Below, one piece after another: positions 26,153 through 35,140 of a stretch of DNA of 64,000 nucleotides; position 1 is the first letter of the stretch; each line of letters begins with the position of its first letter. Source of the DNA: Candidatus Villigracilis affinis. Its GTDB lineage: Bacteria; Chloroflexota; Anaerolineae; Anaerolineales; Villigracilaceae. Below the pieces are notes generated by a model. It did no database searches. It had not been told where the DNA came from and saw only the letters and a list, made by a program, of their open reading frames with translations. A program made the position numbers and the translations under genes. The stretch lies in contig JADKEA010000004.1 of the NCBI GenBank assembly GCA_016718275.1, positions 53,593 to 117,592 on the forward strand. The letters run 5' to 3'.

Positions 26153-26797
26153 TTATAGCGCAATTACTGGATGCCTTAGCACAGTTTTCATTTTGTCGGG
26201 TGACGCTTTGCGCGGATCGCTGAGATAGATCTCATGGTGCCTGCCATTGGGGCCGACATTGTCTTTCAGTCCATTGACGGCCATGAATTCTTTCATCCGC
26301 TCGATGGTGGCAGGCTCGGTGGCGTATGGGCCGACGTGCATGGTTTGCACACACAGGCCTTCCTCGAAGTGAGCAAGTCGTATCTTCGAAAGCATATCAC
26401 TATCGCCTTTCTTCCTGCGGACTTGTTCGCGGGCTTCCTCAAAAACTTCGGCTGTAATGACTTCGGGCTGCATGATCATCAACGTGTAAGTCCAGTTGTC
26501 TTTTATAGTAATGTCGAAGAATCCATCCTCCACGCCCCACAACCCTTCCAGCGCCATCACGGGATAATCAATGGCGTTCGTCTTGCGCTTTTTGAGCATG
26601 AACTTGAGTGTGTAAGACATACTGTACATTGCCTGTGTGGCCTCTGCAAACACTGGAGATTTGCCAGGCTCGGAGCCTTTTTCGATTGCACCATCGATCA
26701 TGGCGAATTGCAGGCTGGGGACTTGAAGCGCTTCGATCTTCTTTGCCGACGGCTGATACAGGTGCTTGAATTGTTTCTTCAAATCGAGAGTTTTCAT
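26153..26797 (-). CDS. GyrI-like small-molecule-binding domain protein
   Basis: This 214-residue protein fits the GyrI-like (SOUL/BmrR-type) domain family. Characteristic parts are FAMIDGAIEKGSEPGKSPVF near the N-terminus, ALEGLWGV in the middle and VQTMHVGPYATEPATIERMKEFM, ending HHEIYLSDPRKASPDKMKTVLRHPV. Members bind hydrophobic ligands and are often linked to drug or toxin responses. It is tightly spaced with a ClbS/DinB-like gene upstream (13 bases) and a WYL regulator, forming a three-gene set. Confidence 0.85.
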   Translation of the reverse strand: MKTLDLKKQFKHLYQPSAKKIEALQVPSLQFAMIDGAIEKGSEPGKSPVFAEATQAMYSMSYTLKFMLKKRKTNAIDYPVMALEGLWGVEDGFFDITIKDNWTYTLMIMQPEVITAEVFEEAREQVRRKKGDSDMLSKIRLAHFEEGLCVQTMHVGPYATEPATIERMKEFMAVNGLKDNVGPNGRHHEIYLSDPRKASPDKMKTVLRHPVIAL

Positions 26798-26809
26798 GGT
26801 TTCTCCTTA

Positions 26810-27307
26810 TTATTTGCTTTTCATCGCCTTGCGGATCAATGTGCGCGCCCAGCGGTAGTGACTGCTTGTGCAAGAGACGAAATATGCCGCAAGTAGATTG
26901 TTGTTTGTCCATTTGTAGACCTTTCGCGTAAATAATTCCTTTTCGGGAATGCCTTCAATGGTTTTGATGACCTTTTTGTAGGAAGCCTTGAAATCCTTTT
27001 GGATATCTGCCAGCTTCCTCTCACGATGCTTGAGGTAAATGGCATGGTTGAGTTGTGGAAGTTGTCCCCAGTTGTATTCCTCGGATGGCACGGCTGGAGT
27101 TTTGCCTTTCACTCCCGCCGCATACCAAGCCATGACCATTTGCTCCCATTCCATGAGGTGACTCAAAACATCTTTGGCGGCCCACTCGCCGATCATATTG
27201 GGTTGGGTCATTTGTTCGGGTGTCAGTGTGCTGAGTAATTCCTCCAGGGCGGTTCTTTCTTTGTGCGCATCTTCGAGAATTTGGTCTTTGGTGGTTGGTT
27301 TTGGCAT
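26810..27307 (-). CDS. ClbS/DfsB-family (DinB-like four-helix) protein
   Basis: This 165-residue protein begins MPKPTTKDQILEDAHKERTALEELLSTL and carries GEWAAKDVLSHLMEWEQMV, the hallmark of ClbS/DfsB proteins, a DinB-like helical bundle. ClbS protects against colibactin in E. coli, and most homologues have no known role. It lies between the WYL regulator gene (18 bases upstream) and the GyrI-like gene, suggesting a small stress or detoxification operon. Confidence 0.85.
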   Translation of the reverse strand: MPKPTTKDQILEDAHKERTALEELLSTLTPEQMTQPNMIGEWAAKDVLSHLMEWEQMVMAWYAAGVKGKTPAVPSEEYNWGQLPQLNHAIYLKHRERKLADIQKDFKASYKKVIKTIEGIPEKELFTRKVYKWTNNNLLAAYFVSCTSSHYRWARTLIRKAMKSK

Positions 27308-27325
27308 AAAGATCTCCTTTTGAAA

Positions 27326-28288
27326 TCAATTACTTTGATTGTATGAATTCGCTGTCGCCTGTGCCCATTCCCGAACCATGTCTTGCAATTCCTGCGGCTC
27401 CAACACCTTGGCCCAATGAGCGAAACTCATTGCCATGGATGCCAGCCAGGGCAGATCGGGCGCGGTGAGGGTGACATCCATGCTGCCATCTGAATTCTCG
27501 GCAACCGATTCCCACATGGATGGATTTGCTTTCACCATGTAGGCCGCTTCAGGAACAAAGCGCAATTGTGCGCGGATGCTGGGCTGGTTCTTGAATTCGT
27601 TTTCCAAATACGTATGGATATCGAAATTAGCGGGCGTCTCAAATAGTTTTTCAAGGACTGTCAATTTTTGGATGCGATCCACTCGGAAAGTGCGCGGCGC
27701 ATTGCGCAGATGGCAATATCCAACGAGATACCACCAGCCTGCACGAAACACCAATGCGTAGGGATCAATCTTGCGCTTTTCGGCTTTTGTATTGGCTTGC
27801 CCCTGATAGGTCAGATTGACTTGTTTGAATTCGCGTGCGGCAGAACGAAGTTTTTCCATGACGGGTGAGAGGCTGGCAAGATCGGCGCGATACAAACTGG
27901 TGGTTACGAGAGAACGTCGCGCCCAGTGGATTTCATCGCGTTGTTCGTTCGGTAGAATATTTTCGATCTTTGCCATCGCGCTTTGAGCTGCGTCTTTATA
28001 TAACTTTCCCCAGGTTTCACTGATGAGATTGGTTCCCAAATAAACCGCGACTGCTTCTTCAACGGAGAAAATCAGCGGCGGAAGTTTATACCCGCGTACG
28101 AGTGAAAAACCGCCGTAGGGTCCGCGCTCGGCGTAGACGGGGATGCCCATTTCATCTAGCATGGCAAAGTAGCGATGCAGGGTGCGCACCGAAACGCCAA
28201 GCCTGTTTGCAAGGTCGCTGGCTTTCTGGTTGGGCTGGTTCTGCAAAGTCAGGATAAGTGTGATCAAGCGGGTGGCAACATTGGACAT
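27326..28288 (-). CDS. YafY-type HTH-WYL transcriptional regulator
   Basis: This is a 320-residue protein from the ATG at 28288 (AGGA 7 bases upstream). Earlier in-frame ATGs lack a ribosome site. Residues 5-60 form an HTH_11 winged helix (LANRLGVSVRTLHRYFAMLDEMGIPVYAERGPYGGF). A WYL domain follows with GWWYLVGYCHLR, and a C-terminal WCX segment (PWLASMAMSFAHWAKVLEPQELQDMVREWA). WYL proteins sense ligands, often nucleic-acid-derived. A 14-bp inverted repeat just upstream (28316-28348) is a candidate operator for self-regulation and for the following ClbS/GyrI-like genes. Confidence 0.9.
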   Translation of the reverse strand: MSNVATRLITLILTLQNQPNQKASDLANRLGVSVRTLHRYFAMLDEMGIPVYAERGPYGGFSLVRGYKLPPLIFSVEEAVAVYLGTNLISETWGKLYKDAAQSAMAKIENILPNEQRDEIHWARRSLVTTSLYRADLASLSPVMEKLRSAAREFKQVNLTYQGQANTKAEKRKIDPYALVFRAGWWYLVGYCHLRNAPRTFRVDRIQKLTVLEKLFETPANFDIHTYLENEFKNQPSIRAQLRFVPEAAYMVKANPSMWESVAENSDGSMDVTLTAPDLPWLASMAMSFAHWAKVLEPQELQDMVREWAQATANSYNQSN

Positions 28289-28315
28289 GGTTTGTTCCTG
28301 CATAAAAAGTATAAA

Positions 28316-28348
28316 GCGGATATATGTCAAATTATGACATATATCCGC
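28316..28348. promoter_or_regulatory. 14-bp perfect inverted repeat upstream of the WYL regulator
   Basis: GCGGATATATGTCA (28316-28329) and its exact complement (28335-28348) are separated by AATTA. It lies 27 bases before the WYL regulator ATG and 26 bases after the dinB stop, both on the minus strand. A T-rich stretch follows on the minus strand, so it could be an operator or a dinB terminator. The AT-rich arms and TGTCA...TGACA core look more like an operator. Confidence 0.6.
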
Positions 28349-28374
28349 CTCGTAGATTATTTCAATTTTCCCGC

Positions 28375-29538
28375 TTATTCCCCGCGATGGATGACGTCCC
28401 TTCCGTATTTTTCCTGGAGTTGGTCGACCACTTCCTGCAATTTACGAGACTTCTCGCTTCCTGCGTCCCACAAACTGAGTTGGCGTACTGGAGCACCGAT
28501 TCCGCTGACACCGACTCCGATCAACCGAACAGCCTGATTCGGCTTGCGGACAGTTTTCATCAGCTTGACAGCAGTGCGGAATATCTCATCATCGTTATCT
28601 GTGGATGTGGGCAATGTTGTTTGTCTTGTCAACGTGGTGAAATCAGACCAGCGGATTTTCAATTTGACCGTTTTTCCAGCGAGATCATTTTTGCGAAGTT
28701 GCCGCGCCACTTCCTTGGATTGTTCGCGCAGGGTCTTTTCAAGGGTCTTGTCGTCGCGTACATCTACATTGAATGTGGTTTCCTGGCTGATGGATTTGGT
28801 TTCGTATTCGGTGACAATGGGGCGGTTATCGATGCCGTGCGCGTGACGCCAGAGATCGCGTCCGTTTTCGCCGAAGAGGTTGACGAGTTCCTTTTCGGGC
28901 CAGTTGGCAATATCACCGATGGTACGGATGCCAAGCTCGGTCAGACGCGCGGATGTTTTTGGTCCCACACCCCAAAGCATGTCTGCGGGCAGGGGGGCTA
29001 GAAATTTCGCTTCATCGCCAGCAGGTACGATGGTTAATCCAAACGGTGGTTCATTCTTTTTCTTGCTCGATTTTTTGCCGACCTCGGTGGCGATCTTCGC
29101 CACGAGTTTGTTGGATGCGATTCCGATCGAGCTGGGTAAATGCAATTCGTTTTTGATACCCGTTTGCAGGTCCAGTGCGATGCGTGCGGGGGTTTCGCGA
29201 ATGTCTGAGATGTCGAGAAATGCTTCGTCGATGGAGATTTGTTCAACGAGGGGAGTCAGATTCCGCAGTTTGTCCATTACCTTTTCGGAATATTCCCCGT
29301 ACAGTTTGTGACGCCCTGGAATGATGATGAGATTGCCGCATAAACGAATGGCGCGCGACATGGGCATGGCGCTGCGAATCCCCAATGCGCGTGCCGCATA
29401 TGAGCAGGAAGCCACGACTCCGCGTTCATCGGGTCTGCCTCCTACTGCAAATGGCTTGCCACGCAATGTGGGGTTTTGTGTTTCTTCCACGGAGCAATAG
29501 AATGCATCAAGGTCCAAATGGAGAATTATGCGAGACAT
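28375..29538 (-). CDS. dinB: DNA polymerase IV (Y-family)
   Basis: This is a 387-residue Y-family polymerase. The catalytic motifs are LDLDAFYCSVE at the N-terminus and SIDEAFLD (about 101-108), with metal-binding Asp and Glu intact. The steric and little-finger domains follow, and the helix-hairpin-helix region is LWGVGPKTSARLTELGIRTIGDIA. The near-C-terminal QLSLWD matches the beta-clamp-binding motif of Pol IV. It performs error-prone bypass of damaged template. No clear LexA box was found upstream by eye. Confidence 0.95.
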   Translation of the reverse strand: MSRIILHLDLDAFYCSVEETQNPTLRGKPFAVGGRPDERGVVASCSYAARALGIRSAMPMSRAIRLCGNLIIIPGRHKLYGEYSEKVMDKLRNLTPLVEQISIDEAFLDISDIRETPARIALDLQTGIKNELHLPSSIGIASNKLVAKIATEVGKKSSKKKNEPPFGLTIVPAGDEAKFLAPLPADMLWGVGPKTSARLTELGIRTIGDIANWPEKELVNLFGENGRDLWRHAHGIDNRPIVTEYETKSISQETTFNVDVRDDKTLEKTLREQSKEVARQLRKNDLAGKTVKLKIRWSDFTTLTRQTTLPTSTDNDDEIFRTAVKLMKTVRKPNQAVRLIGVGVSGIGAPVRQLSLWDAGSEKSRKLQEVVDQLQEKYGRDVIHRGE

Positions 29539-29609
29539 GAACAGGATTATAGTGTAAGGGATGGCGGCAGCGGTAGGAAAAATGGTTATGAAATTGCTTT
29601 GTTAATATA

Positions 29610-29638
29610 TTGAACATTCTCATGAGTAAAGTTATACT
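29610..29638 (+). promoter_or_regulatory. Predicted sigma70-type promoter of the NBR1-Ig protein gene
   Basis: TTGAAC (29610-29615), a 17-base spacer and TATACT (29633-29638) make a good match. This leaves a leader of about 72 bases before the ATG at 29718, which is preceded by GGAGGAAG. Confidence 0.7.
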
Positions 29639-29717
29639 AGAGATGGCGTATAGTCAAATGGAACATTTCTAAGAATTTAACGTCATTATTTAAGCTTTTG
29701 CTTATACGGAGGAAGAA

Positions 29718-31916
29718 ATGAAATTTACATCCAAATTTGCCACTGTGTTACTGCTGGTTGCATTGATGATCTCTTCTGTGCCATCGGCTGCTGTACAGTC
29801 GGCGCAGGCGGCGTCCTGTTACTGGGCGCAATTCATCGCCGACGTAACCATTCCCGATGGGACGAGTTTTGCCCCGGGCGCTGCATTCAAGAAAACATGG
29901 CGCTTGAAGAATATCGGCACCTGTGCATGGAATGCCGCTGATGTCTCGCTGATTCATGACAGCGGCGAGAAAATGGGCGTGCCCGCTACAGTTGCCTTGC
30001 CGACCACCGTGAATCCCGGCCAGACAGTGGACATCACTGTTGACATGGTTGCGCCGAGCGCGGCTGGTCATTACTTTGGCTATTTCAAATTCAAGAGCGC
30101 GCAGGGCGGCGTGTTTGGCATTGGTTCGACCGCGAATAAATCGTTCTGGGTTGAGATCAATGTGACTTCGTCCTCTACTGCTGGATATGACTTCACCGCA
30201 AACGCCACATCTGCGGTCTGGTCCAGCGGTGCTGGTACTTTGACCTTCCCCGGCACCGATGGCAGTGCGAACGGCTTCGCTTTGAAACTGGACAAGCCAA
30301 AATTCGAAAACGGGATTGAATCTGCGCAAGCGGGTTTGCTGTTCGTTCCGAACAATGTGAACAATGGCTATATTCAGGCGAGCTACCCTGCATTCAAAGT
30401 GCAAAGCGGTGACCGCTTTCAGGCAACCATTGGTTGTGAATATGGCGCGACCAATTGTTATGTTGCCTATCGCCTCGATTACCAGATCGGTTCCGGTGCA
30501 GTTAAAACCTTCTGGACCTTCCGCGAAAGATATGAAGGCCTGACCTATAACGCCAACCTCAATTTGAGTTCACTGGCCGGACAGGATGTGAAATTCATCC
30601 TCGTTATTTCTGCTTATGGTTCACAGACTGGTGACCGTGCGCTGTGGGGCAACCCCATCATTGCGCGTGCAGGCGGAACGACCGGGCCCACCAACACCCC
30701 GTCTCCCACTGTAACAGGCACTCTGCCTTCACCCACACCTACAAAGACTGTTACCCCGGGTCCAGCTTCCTGTGACCGCGCGCAGTTCATCAAAGACGTG
30801 ACCGTGCCTGATGGCACAGCCTTTGCACCGGGAATTGGTTTCTCCAAGACCTGGCGCATCAAGAACGTCGGCACATGCACGTGGACAAATTACAGCCTGA
30901 TCTTCGACTCTGGCGAAAAGATGGGCGGACCTGATTCTGCGATTATCCCCACTTCGGTGGCGCCCGGCCAAACTGTGGATATCACCATTCAGTTGACATC
31001 CCCAACCACGGCAGGGACATACCGCGGCTATTGGAAACTCAAGAATAGTACTGGGGCTGCATTTGGTATTGGCTCTGCCGGAACGAAATCCTTCTGGGTT
31101 GAGATCAAGGTCTCAGGCACTGGCATTGTCCCCAGTACGACTGTGGCACCAGTGACACCCGGCACACCGGTGACTCCTGCTACACCTATTGCCGGCACAA
31201 GCTATGACTTTGTCGCCAACGTCTGCACTGCGACCTGGTACAGCGGTGCTGGCACATTACCCTGCCCCGGAACAGATGGGGATGCAAAAGGCTTTGTGTT
31301 GATCACCAGCCCGTCCAAGCTTGAGAACGGCACCAACGACAGCCGCTCGGGTTTGCTCACCTTTCCGCAGAATATCAACAACGGCTACATTCAGGGTATC
31401 TATCCTTCCTATAAAGTAAAGGCTGGCGATAAATTCCGTGCCACCATCAATTGCGAAAATGGAGCAACATCCTGCTACGTGGTCTTTCGTTTGGATTACT
31501 CCGTTTCCGGTAGTTCCTCTGTTCAGACTTTCTGGGCATTTGTGGAACGCTATGAAGGTCAGTATTACTCCGCCGACATCGACCTCACCCCGCTGGCTGG
31601 TCAGGATCTGAAATTCATCCTCACTGTTTTATCCACTGGCTCAGCGACAGGCGATCGCGCCCTTTGGGTGGCCCCGCTTATTTATAATTCAGCATCGGGT
31701 TCGGCGGCAACAGCTGTTCCGCCTTCAGCTACTTTTACAGTCACATCGACGGTAATTGCAACGATCTCCGCTACGGCGACGACCCCGTCGCCGACTGTAA
31801 CGGTTACTCCGGGCACCCCAACTGTCACACCGACCTTTACGGTAACACCCCCGACCACCACACCGACCTTTACGGTGACACCTCCAACTGCCACGCCCAC
31901 TACACCTTCTCCATAG
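29718..31916 (+). CDS. Secreted protein with duplicated NBR1-Ig-like domains and Thr/Pro-rich tail
   Basis: This 732-residue protein has a signal peptide (MKFTSKFATVLLLVALMISS core, cleavage near AQA-AS). It contains two copies of a module of about 300 residues. Each copy has an Ig-like domain of the NBR1 (next to BRCA1) type (DVTIPDGTSFAPGAAFKKTW, then FGIGSTANKSFWVEI), followed by a beta-sandwich-like segment (YDFTANATSAVWSSGAGTL). Copy 2 starts at about 351 (CDRAQFIKDVTVPDG). The linkers and the C-terminal 60 residues are Thr/Pro/Ser-rich (PTVTPTFTVTPPT). Paired Cys in each Ig unit suggest disulfides. It is probably a cell-surface or matrix protein, with the Thr/Pro tail as a possible glycosylated stalk. 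Its ligand is unknown. Confidence 0.9.
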   Translation: MKFTSKFATVLLLVALMISSVPSAAVQSAQAASCYWAQFIADVTIPDGTSFAPGAAFKKTWRLKNIGTCAWNAADVSLIHDSGEKMGVPATVALPTTVNPGQTVDITVDMVAPSAAGHYFGYFKFKSAQGGVFGIGSTANKSFWVEINVTSSSTAGYDFTANATSAVWSSGAGTLTFPGTDGSANGFALKLDKPKFENGIESAQAGLLFVPNNVNNGYIQASYPAFKVQSGDRFQATIGCEYGATNCYVAYRLDYQIGSGAVKTFWTFRERYEGLTYNANLNLSSLAGQDVKFILVISAYGSQTGDRALWGNPIIARAGGTTGPTNTPSPTVTGTLPSPTPTKTVTPGPASCDRAQFIKDVTVPDGTAFAPGIGFSKTWRIKNVGTCTWTNYSLIFDSGEKMGGPDSAIIPTSVAPGQTVDITIQLTSPTTAGTYRGYWKLKNSTGAAFGIGSAGTKSFWVEIKVSGTGIVPSTTVAPVTPGTPVTPATPIAGTSYDFVANVCTATWYSGAGTLPCPGTDGDAKGFVLITSPSKLENGTNDSRSGLLTFPQNINNGYIQGIYPSYKVKAGDKFRATINCENGATSCYVVFRLDYSVSGSSSVQTFWAFVERYEGQYYSADIDLTPLAGQDLKFILTVLSTGSATGDRALWVAPLIYNSASGSAATAVPPSATFTVTSTVIATISATATTPSPTVTVTPGTPTVTPTFTVTPPTTTPTFTVTPPTATPTTPSP

Positions 31917-31930
31917 TATTTCTAAATTCA

Positions 31931-31966
31931 AAAAGTTCCCGCTGCCGTACGGCAGCGGGAACTTTT
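31931..31966. terminator. Perfect palindromic terminator
   Basis: A 16-bp stem runs from AAAAGTTCCCGCTGCC (31931-31946) to its complement (31951-31966) around GTAC, ending in TTTT. It lies 14 bases after the NBR1-Ig gene stop. Confidence 0.9.
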
Positions 31967-32020
31967 GTTTTCCATGATCGTTAACTTTTCAGGTAAACCC
32001 TTAACTTTTTGGGAGATCGA

Positions 32021-33886
32021 ATGAATCGCTTTTTTCTGGCTACTTTGATTTTTGTACTTGCGGCATGTTCTGCAAACACACCGACCGTACCTGCGGACGC
32101 TTCCTATTTTGAAATTACGCCCGCTCCTGCAAATCTCGATATTAACTCGACCTCCGAACAAATTCAGCGGGCGTTGTGGGAAAGTGCTTCAAAATGGACC
32201 ACCCTTCAAATGGATGGTTCTGTCACCTGGTATCTGCCCGATGGTTCGACGCAACTTGTACGCGAGCAGGTTTGGATGGACCCGATCAGGAGCAGATTCA
32301 AAACAGAAGTGACTGGGGTGACCAATACTTCTCAAAAAGTTTTGAAACTGATCGACGGGACGAATATTTATGATGCTGATCTGACTTTGGGTCAGGTGCA
32401 GACATTTCCGATCCCTGATTTTATTCGCGTGGGACAGTACATCCCTCCGCTGGTGGAAGGGGAGGCGCATCCGAATCCGATTTGGGGTCAACTTGGAACG
32501 CCGCTTTCCCTATTGGCGTTCGCTTCTGATTTTTCGCAAAACGGCGGGGTCTTCAAGCCGATTTCCATCGAGACGATCGCTGGCCGCGAAGCCCTGGTCG
32601 TTGAGTGGACTTATTCTGGTAATGTCTTTTCATCTCTGAAAATGTGGGTGGATGCTCAAACGGGAATTCTCTTGAAATTGCAGGAATTCAATAAAAACGG
32701 CTCAGGTCAATTGGAAGGGGAGCGGGTTGTGGAGCACATCTCTTTTGATGTGACTTTTGACGATTCGGTGTTTATGCTGCCTGCGGGCTTACAGCAGGCG
32801 GGTTTGCCGAATGCCGAAGCGGGGTCAGTGCCTGTTGTAACTGAATCAGTTCCCCCGTCGGCAGAGGATGCGGGTGAGTTGTATTTCTTCCTCCAACCAC
32901 GGCAGGTGGGACAATCCATTCAGCTCGCGCGCGTTTCAGGCGTCTGCGTATTTGACTCGGTCAATTGTCCGCCGATGCAAATTGTGACTGTCCCCTTCGC
33001 ATTTAATTTTACGATCAACGCTTTGAGTTGGTCTCCCGATGGAAAGTTTGCCGCGTTTTCATATTCGGATGCCCCTAATGGTACACCGACGAAATTATGG
33101 ATTTTCGACCCCGCCGCCAACACATGGACTTCGATTGCGGAATTTCCATTCATCGACCCGCCGTTTTGGTCGCCCGACGGCTCGTGGGTTGCCTTCCGCA
33201 CGCAGGATGGGCTTGGCGGTGAGGATGTGTACGTGGTGCGCCGTGATGGCTCGGAGTTGAAAAGTGTTTCGCTAAACCTGCCTGCAGGAGGACGGCCTTA
33301 CATCATGGATGGTTGGTATACAGAAAATATTTTGATGCGTTCGGCTCTGCCCGGCAGTGCGGGTAATATTTTTCTGGTGCGTGCCAGTGATGGAGCCGCA
33401 AGGCCAATGTTCGATGCACAGCTAACCAAGGCGCAATTCATCGCCTCGCCCGATGCGAGTTTGCTGGCGTACGATGAATATGATTACAATAGCCAAAACC
33501 ATGTTCTCATGGCCATGGAACCTGATGGCGAGAACGCGGTTTCGCTTGCCAGCTTTGTTGGTGGTTCGATCTACCCGATGGTGTGGTCGCCCGATAGTTC
33601 GCTGATCGCGTTCAATTATTACAGCAATTCAGCCGATGGCACACCCGTTGCCGAAGTGTATATTGTGAGCCGTGATGGAAAGACCCAATCTCTGGTTTAC
33701 AAAGGCACAACGGTGGGACGCCTGCTCTTTTCGCCCAATGGCAGGTATTTACTTGTTGAAGAAACCACATCGGTTTCAGGCGGGCATTTGTTTTTGATCA
33801 ACCTTGCCACACTGGAGCAGAAAATTCTACAGGCTCCAGGCCTCACCACCGATTATGATTGGTATGCTCCTTCATGGAGACCATAA
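32021..33886 (+). CDS. Lipoprotein with TolB-like beta-propeller repeats
   Basis: This is a 621-residue protein from the ATG at 32021 (GGGAGA upstream). The signal ends in lipobox LAAC (Cys about 15). Residues 30-260 resemble an outer-membrane-lipoprotein carrier (LolA/MucB-like) fold, with VWMDPIRSRFKTEVT and VDAQTGILLKLQEF. From about 290 onward there are TolB/PD40-type blades with repeated WSPDG, FSPNG and SPDAS motifs. It is probably anchored outside the membrane and binds another protein or polymer. The downstream gene encodes another surface protein (CAP/LysM). Confidence 0.85.
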   Translation: MNRFFLATLIFVLAACSANTPTVPADASYFEITPAPANLDINSTSEQIQRALWESASKWTTLQMDGSVTWYLPDGSTQLVREQVWMDPIRSRFKTEVTGVTNTSQKVLKLIDGTNIYDADLTLGQVQTFPIPDFIRVGQYIPPLVEGEAHPNPIWGQLGTPLSLLAFASDFSQNGGVFKPISIETIAGREALVVEWTYSGNVFSSLKMWVDAQTGILLKLQEFNKNGSGQLEGERVVEHISFDVTFDDSVFMLPAGLQQAGLPNAEAGSVPVVTESVPPSAEDAGELYFFLQPRQVGQSIQLARVSGVCVFDSVNCPPMQIVTVPFAFNFTINALSWSPDGKFAAFSYSDAPNGTPTKLWIFDPAANTWTSIAEFPFIDPPFWSPDGSWVAFRTQDGLGGEDVYVVRRDGSELKSVSLNLPAGGRPYIMDGWYTENILMRSALPGSAGNIFLVRASDGAARPMFDAQLTKAQFIASPDASLLAYDEYDYNSQNHVLMAMEPDGENAVSLASFVGGSIYPMVWSPDSSLIAFNYYSNSADGTPVAEVYIVSRDGKTQSLVYKGTTVGRLLFSPNGRYLLVEETTSVSGGHLFLINLATLEQKILQAPGLTTDYDWYAPSWRP

Positions 33887-33926
33887 TGTAGTAACGACTT
33901 CAGTCCTAACTATGATTTCAACTCAT

Positions 33927-34991
33927 ATGAAAAATAAAACCCTTTGGATCGTAGTCATTGCAATTTGCATTCTACCTCTTGGCTTTTTCTCGACTTCAGA
34001 CGCATTTGCACACCCCACTGTGCAAAGCGAAGAAACACCAACGACTCCCTCGGGCAGTCCGCCAGTGCATGCTGAGATCATCGAAGGAGTCAATAACCTG
34101 CGACTGTCGCATGGCATTGCGCCATTGAATGCGCATCCAGTTTTGATGCAGGTCGGTCAAATGGAAGCGGATGGAATTGCCGCAGGCAGGGAAGGTCACT
34201 GGCGGCCCAATGGTCTTACGCTGGGTCAGTGGCTGCTTTCGCTTGGGTATCCGCTCTCGGGCGATATTTCGCTCGATGGCTATCGCTCTGAAAACTGGGG
34301 TTTTGCCAATGATGCCGAAAGCGCCGTGAACATGTGGCTGCAGGATGACCTTCATACAAATACCATGCTCTCCCTTGACCGCAGTGATATCGGCGTCGGT
34401 ATTGCAAAAATGCCTGATGAAGATGTTTACGTCATCGTGCTTGAGACCGCACTTCAAACCAAAAGCGGCGAGATGCAATATGACGCCATCGTTTACCTCA
34501 CCGGCATTCCCATGACCCAGGCCGCCTATTCCAGCATGGCAACCCTCGCCGCCGAAAATGGATTGCTCCCACAAAACGTCGCGCCCGTTTTTCTCAACAC
34601 CGCCATGCCTGATGGCAACATCTATCACGAAGTCAAATATGGTCAAACCTTGTGGAGCCTTGCCATTTCTTATGGAACCACCATCAAACAAATTCAGCAG
34701 TTGAATGGATTGACCGACACGAATCTGCGCACTGGACAAAAACTTCTGGTAATGAGAGATGCGACTCAACCTGCGCCCCGCGACGCGTCAAACGTACCGA
34801 CACTTGCCCAGTCGCCCCAAACATTCCCCACCGCGACAATGTCACCCGCCAAAACCGCGGAGCCAGAACCCACACCAACCCTGACCCCCGAACAGAAGCG
34901 AGAAAACACGATGGGCATCGTTGCCATCGGAGTCTCTGCGATCTTTCTTGGCGGTCTATTTACCGTGATGACCCGCAAGAAACCCTTATGA
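33927..34991 (+). CDS. CAP (SCP/PR1) domain protein with LysM and C-terminal membrane anchor
   Basis: This is a 354-residue protein from the ATG at 33927, chosen because a clean signal peptide follows (MKNKTLWIVVIAICILPLGF, cleavage after AFA). An ATG at 33912 is also possible, and neither has a strong ribosome site. Residues 50-185 form a CAP domain (EIIEGVNNLRLSHGIAPL, then SENWGF). A LysM domain follows at about 235-275 (YHEVKYGQTLWSLAISYG, LNGL), then a Pro/Thr-rich stalk and a final helix with basic tail (MTRKKPL). The layout indicates a wall- or glycan-binding surface protein held by a C-terminal membrane anchor. Confidence 0.88.
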   Translation: MKNKTLWIVVIAICILPLGFFSTSDAFAHPTVQSEETPTTPSGSPPVHAEIIEGVNNLRLSHGIAPLNAHPVLMQVGQMEADGIAAGREGHWRPNGLTLGQWLLSLGYPLSGDISLDGYRSENWGFANDAESAVNMWLQDDLHTNTMLSLDRSDIGVGIAKMPDEDVYVIVLETALQTKSGEMQYDAIVYLTGIPMTQAAYSSMATLAAENGLLPQNVAPVFLNTAMPDGNIYHEVKYGQTLWSLAISYGTTIKQIQQLNGLTDTNLRTGQKLLVMRDATQPAPRDASNVPTLAQSPQTFPTATMSPAKTAEPEPTPTLTPEQKRENTMGIVAIGVSAIFLGGLFTVMTRKKPL

Positions 34992-34997
34992 AATAAT

Positions 34998-35040
34998 AGG
35001 CCAGATAGATTTTCGAAAAACTGTCTGGCCTTGTTTTTTT
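34998..35040 (+). terminator. Rho-independent terminator after the CAP/LysM gene
   Basis: AGGCCAGA (34998-35005) pairs with TCTGGCCT (35024-35031), followed by TG and T7 (35034-35040). Confidence 0.85.
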
Positions 35041-35140
35041 GATATTTGACTCCTCTCCAGTTACGGCGTTAAACTAAATCAAATCTATGAACCTGTGCGC
35101 CCTCACCTGGGGCAGCATAGGCCGCGAAACTGGAGACTTT

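Noticed and set aside
29646..29717. Riboswitch in the leader of the NBR1-Ig gene
   Set aside because: The leader is AT-rich and only 72 bases, with no recognisable conserved riboswitch core.
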